Shown here piece after piece: positions 6,637 to 8,788 of a stretch of DNA of 8,788 bases. The position numbers and the translations under genes are program-made. The notes under the pieces were generated by a model. That model saw nothing but the letters and a program-made list of their open reading frames with translations. It did no database searches and was not told the origin of the DNA. Source of the stretch: an uncultured Collinsella sp. (GTDB taxonomy: Bacteria > Actinomycetota > Coriobacteriia > Coriobacteriales > Coriobacteriaceae); the NCBI GenBank assembly GCA_902469555.1, contig CABRDB010000050.1, forward strand, positions 1-8,788, written 5' to 3'. Each line of letters begins with the position of its first letter. Position 1 is the first letter of the stretch.

Positions 6637-7764
6637 ATGGCCCCCGCTCAGGCAAGTCTGCTGGCCAAGCTCGACACCCAAGAGCGCGTGCGCGACTTTT
6701 TGACCAATGCCGTCGCCAGCGGTCGCGCATCGCACGCCTACCTGTTTTTGGGCGCGCCCGGCGCGGGCAAGCTCGACGCCGCGTGGGCGCTCGCCCAAGC
6801 CTTCCTGTGCGAGCAGGATGGCTGCGGCTCATGCGATAGCTGCGTGCGCGTCGCCCGCCATACACACCCCGACGTGCACTATTACACGCCCGAGAGCGCC
6901 ACGGGCTACCTCATCGCCCAGACCCGCGAGCTGCTCGATGACGTGCCTCTGGCGCCCATCCGTGCCAAGGCCAAGGTCTACATCATCGACCGTGCCGAGC
7001 AACTGCGCGCCAACACCGCCAACGCACTGCTCAAAACACTCGAGGAGCCGCCCGAGGGCGTTATGTTCATCCTGCTGGGCACCTCGGCAGACGTGATGTT
7101 GCCCACCATCGTGAGCCGCTGCCAGTGCGTGCCGTTTCGGCTGGTATCGCCCGCCGTCGCCGCGCAGGCCGTGAGCCGCGCCACCGGTCAGGACCCTGCG
7201 CGTTGCCGCATGGCCGTCGCCGTAGCGGGAAGCCCCACGCGTGGCATCGAGTTCCTCAAGAGCGCCGAGCGCCAGGATACTCGCCGCCAGATGGTCCGTG
7301 CCATCGATTCGCTCGTCGCCGCCGACGAGGCCGACGTGCTCAGCCGCGCCAAGTCGCTCATCGTCGCCGTTAAGGCGCCGCTCGCCGAGGTCAAGTCCAC
7401 GCAGGAAAAGGTGCTCGAGCAAAACGCCGATTACCTGTCGCGTGGAGCATTGAAGCAGCTTGAGGACCGCAACAAGCGCGAACTCAACGCGCGCGAGCGT
7501 TCGGGTATCATGGAAGCGCTGGCGAGCGCGCGGACGCTTATGCGCGACGTGCTGCTGACGCTTCAGGACGAGGCAGCCGACGTAGTGAACGAGGACGTGC
7601 GCGACACGATCGGGCGGCTTGCCGCCGCGACGAATGTTGCGGGTGCCACCCGGGCGCTCGAGGCAGTCGCGACCGCCGAGCGCAACATCGCCAGAAACGT
7701 TACTCCCCAGCTGGCCATCGAGGTCATGCTGTTCGATATCAGGAAGGCACTGAAATGCCGTTAG
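6637..7764 (+). CDS. holB: DNA polymerase III delta prime subunit (clamp loader)
   Basis: Delta prime is the rigid arm of the clamp-loader complex that opens the sliding clamp. The 375 residues are somewhat longer than usual (about 330). The AAA+ core begins with SHAYLFLGAPGAGK (32-45). The Walker A is degenerate, with Leu46 where Thr/Ser should bind magnesium, fitting a subunit that does not hydrolyse ATP. A zinc module has Cys58, 63, 66 and 69. KVYIIDRAEQL (113-123) is the Walker B region, TLEEPPE (134-140) and the SRC motif (160-162) are family hallmarks; the C-terminal part is helical (QLEDRNKRELNARERS region). ATG at 6637 is preferred over an upstream in-frame TTG at 6616 because CAGGAGG (6621-6627) sits nine bases before it. 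It overlaps the next gene by ten bases. Confidence 0.93.
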   Translation: MAPAQASLLAKLDTQERVRDFLTNAVASGRASHAYLFLGAPGAGKLDAAWALAQAFLCEQDGCGSCDSCVRVARHTHPDVHYYTPESATGYLIAQTRELLDDVPLAPIRAKAKVYIIDRAEQLRANTANALLKTLEEPPEGVMFILLGTSADVMLPTIVSRCQCVPFRLVSPAVAAQAVSRATGQDPARCRMAVAVAGSPTRGIEFLKSAERQDTRRQMVRAIDSLVAADEADVLSRAKSLIVAVKAPLAEVKSTQEKVLEQNADYLSRGALKQLEDRNKRELNARERSGIMEALASARTLMRDVLLTLQDEAADVVNEDVRDTIGRLAAATNVAGATRALEAVATAERNIARNVTPQLAIEVMLFDIRKALKCR

Positions 7765-8788
7765 TCGTACCCGTTAAGTTTACCTACGCCTCGCGCGACC
7801 TGTGGTTCGATCCGCAGGATTTGGATATCCTCGAGGCCGATTATGCCATTTGCTCCACCGAGCGCGGAACCGAGATCGGCCTGGTCACGGCCGATCCCTT
7901 TGAGGTGCCGCAAGACGAGATCGGTCAGCCGCTCAAGCCCGTGCTGCGCGTGGCGAGCGACATCGACCTGCAGCTTGCCGACGACCTGGCCATCCAGGGC
8001 GACGAGGCCATGGTCGACTTCCGCCGCCTGGTCAAGGAGCTCGACCTCGAGATGAAGCCGGTGGGCGTCGAGTACCTGTTTGGCGGCGAGAAGGCCGTGT
8101 TCTACTTTGCGGCCGAGGAGCGCGTTGATTTTCGCCAGCTCGTCAAGGATCTGTCCTCGACGCTGCACATTCGCGTCGACATGCGCCAGATTGGCGTGCG
8201 CGACGAGACCCGCCTGGTGGGCGGCTATGCCCAGTGCGGACAGGAACTCTGCTGTACGCGCTTTGGCGGACAGTTCGAGCCCGTCTCGATTCGCATGGCA
8301 AAAGAGCAGGACCTGCCGCTCAACTCGTCCAAGATCAGCGGCGTGTGCGGCCGCCTGATGTGCTGCCTGCGTTATGAGTTCGAGGCGTACAAGGACTTTA
8401 AGAGCCGTGCGCCCAAAAAGAAGACGCTCATCGATACGCCGCTCGGCAAGGCGCGTATTCAGGAATATGACACGCCGCGTGAGCAGCTGGTACTGCGCCT
8501 GGAGAACGGCAAGGTTTTTAAGGTCAACCTAGCCGATATGACGTGCTCGGAGGGTTGCAAAAAGAAGGCCGCCGAGCAGGGCTGCAACTGCCGCCCCGAC
8601 TGCGTGACGCGCGACGTGCTCGAGCGCATCGAGTCGCCCGAGATGCGCCTAGCGCTCATGGAGCTCGATCGCGAGAACGGCGTCGACGTGGGCGATGGCC
8701 TGTCGAGCGCCGACCGTCTGGCCGGCACTTCGATGCCCAAGCGCCGTCGTCGCGATGCTGAATCCGATGCTCGCGCCGGTCAGGGCCA
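7755..8788 (+). CDS. ricT: PSP1-domain protein, RicT (YaaT) homologue, with an extra Cys cluster (3' partial)
   Basis: The frame stays open for 344 codons to the window edge, so the C-terminus is missing. The central signature is clear: RQIGVRDETRLVGGYAQCG (144-162), CCTRFGGQFEPVSIRMAKEQ (166-185) and KISGVCGRLMCCLRYE (193-208). Cys161, 166, 167, 198, 203 and 204 match conserved cysteines of the family. In Bacillus subtilis RicT acts with RicA and RicF in an iron-sulphur complex that promotes RNA maturation with RNase Y; the same role here is inferred. After the usual domain come Cys264, 268, 277, 279 and 283 and then a charged tail with a basic KRRRRD stretch. The ATG has AGGAAGG (7741-7747) seven bases upstream and overlaps the holB end by ten bases. 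The order tmk, holB, ricT is conserved with Bacillus subtilis. Confidence 0.92.
   Translation, partial: MPLVVPVKFTYASRDLWFDPQDLDILEADYAICSTERGTEIGLVTADPFEVPQDEIGQPLKPVLRVASDIDLQLADDLAIQGDEAMVDFRRLVKELDLEMKPVGVEYLFGGEKAVFYFAAEERVDFRQLVKDLSSTLHIRVDMRQIGVRDETRLVGGYAQCGQELCCTRFGGQFEPVSIRMAKEQDLPLNSSKISGVCGRLMCCLRYEFEAYKDFKSRAPKKKTLIDTPLGKARIQEYDTPREQLVLRLENGKVFKVNLADMTCSEGCKKKAAEQGCNCRPDCVTRDVLERIESPEMRLALMELDRENGVDVGDGLSSADRLAGTSMPKRRRRDAESDARAGQG

Noticed and set aside
7761..8168. Minus-strand 135-codon frame at the start of the ricT region
   Set aside because: The plus-strand reading gives a clear PSP1 protein that begins at 7755 and runs to the window edge, so this is an antisense shadow.

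Overview
This is a GC-rich bacterial chromosomal segment. Gene content, gene order and base composition suggest an anaerobic actinobacterium of the Coriobacteriia, probably Collinsella or a relative; this assignment is inference, since no rRNA or other marker is present. Coding density is high. The genes fall into a plus-strand block (1-4662), a convergent minus-strand gene (4743-5726) and a second plus-strand operon (5952 to the window end). No phage, insertion sequence, CRISPR array or tRNA was seen.

Block 1: the tail of an upstream gene, probably tatA/tatB-like, overlaps tatC (Tat translocon) by one base. hypA and hypB (nickel insertion into [NiFe] hydrogenase) follow closely. Next is an 858-residue type IA topoisomerase that starts at TTG. 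Its motifs resemble the archaeal-type topoisomerase I rather than ordinary bacterial TopA, and it ends in four zinc ribbons and a Lys/Ala/Thr tail. A near-perfect 15-bp hairpin with T-runs on both strands closes the block and also serves the convergent gene.

Block 2: a minus-strand gene for a single-pass membrane protein with an N-terminal zinc ribbon, a Pro/Ala/Gln-rich linker, one membrane helix, an Asp-rich stretch and a helical acidic outer domain. Its function is unknown. Upstream, between two divergent promoter candidates, lies a 20-bp-stem palindromic element that looks like a dispersed REP or MITE-like repeat.

Block 3: tmk (dTMP kinase), holB (clamp-loader delta prime) and ricT/yaaT (PSP1 domain) are tightly packed or overlapping. 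The order matches the tmk...holB-yaaT cluster of Bacillus subtilis. The RicT homologue runs off the window and carries an extra C-terminal cysteine cluster.

Most genes are recognisable housekeeping genes. I found no convincing undescribed multi-gene system. The points most worth checking are the archaeal-like topoisomerase, the extra cysteine cluster in RicT, the unknown zinc-ribbon membrane protein and the palindromic repeat.
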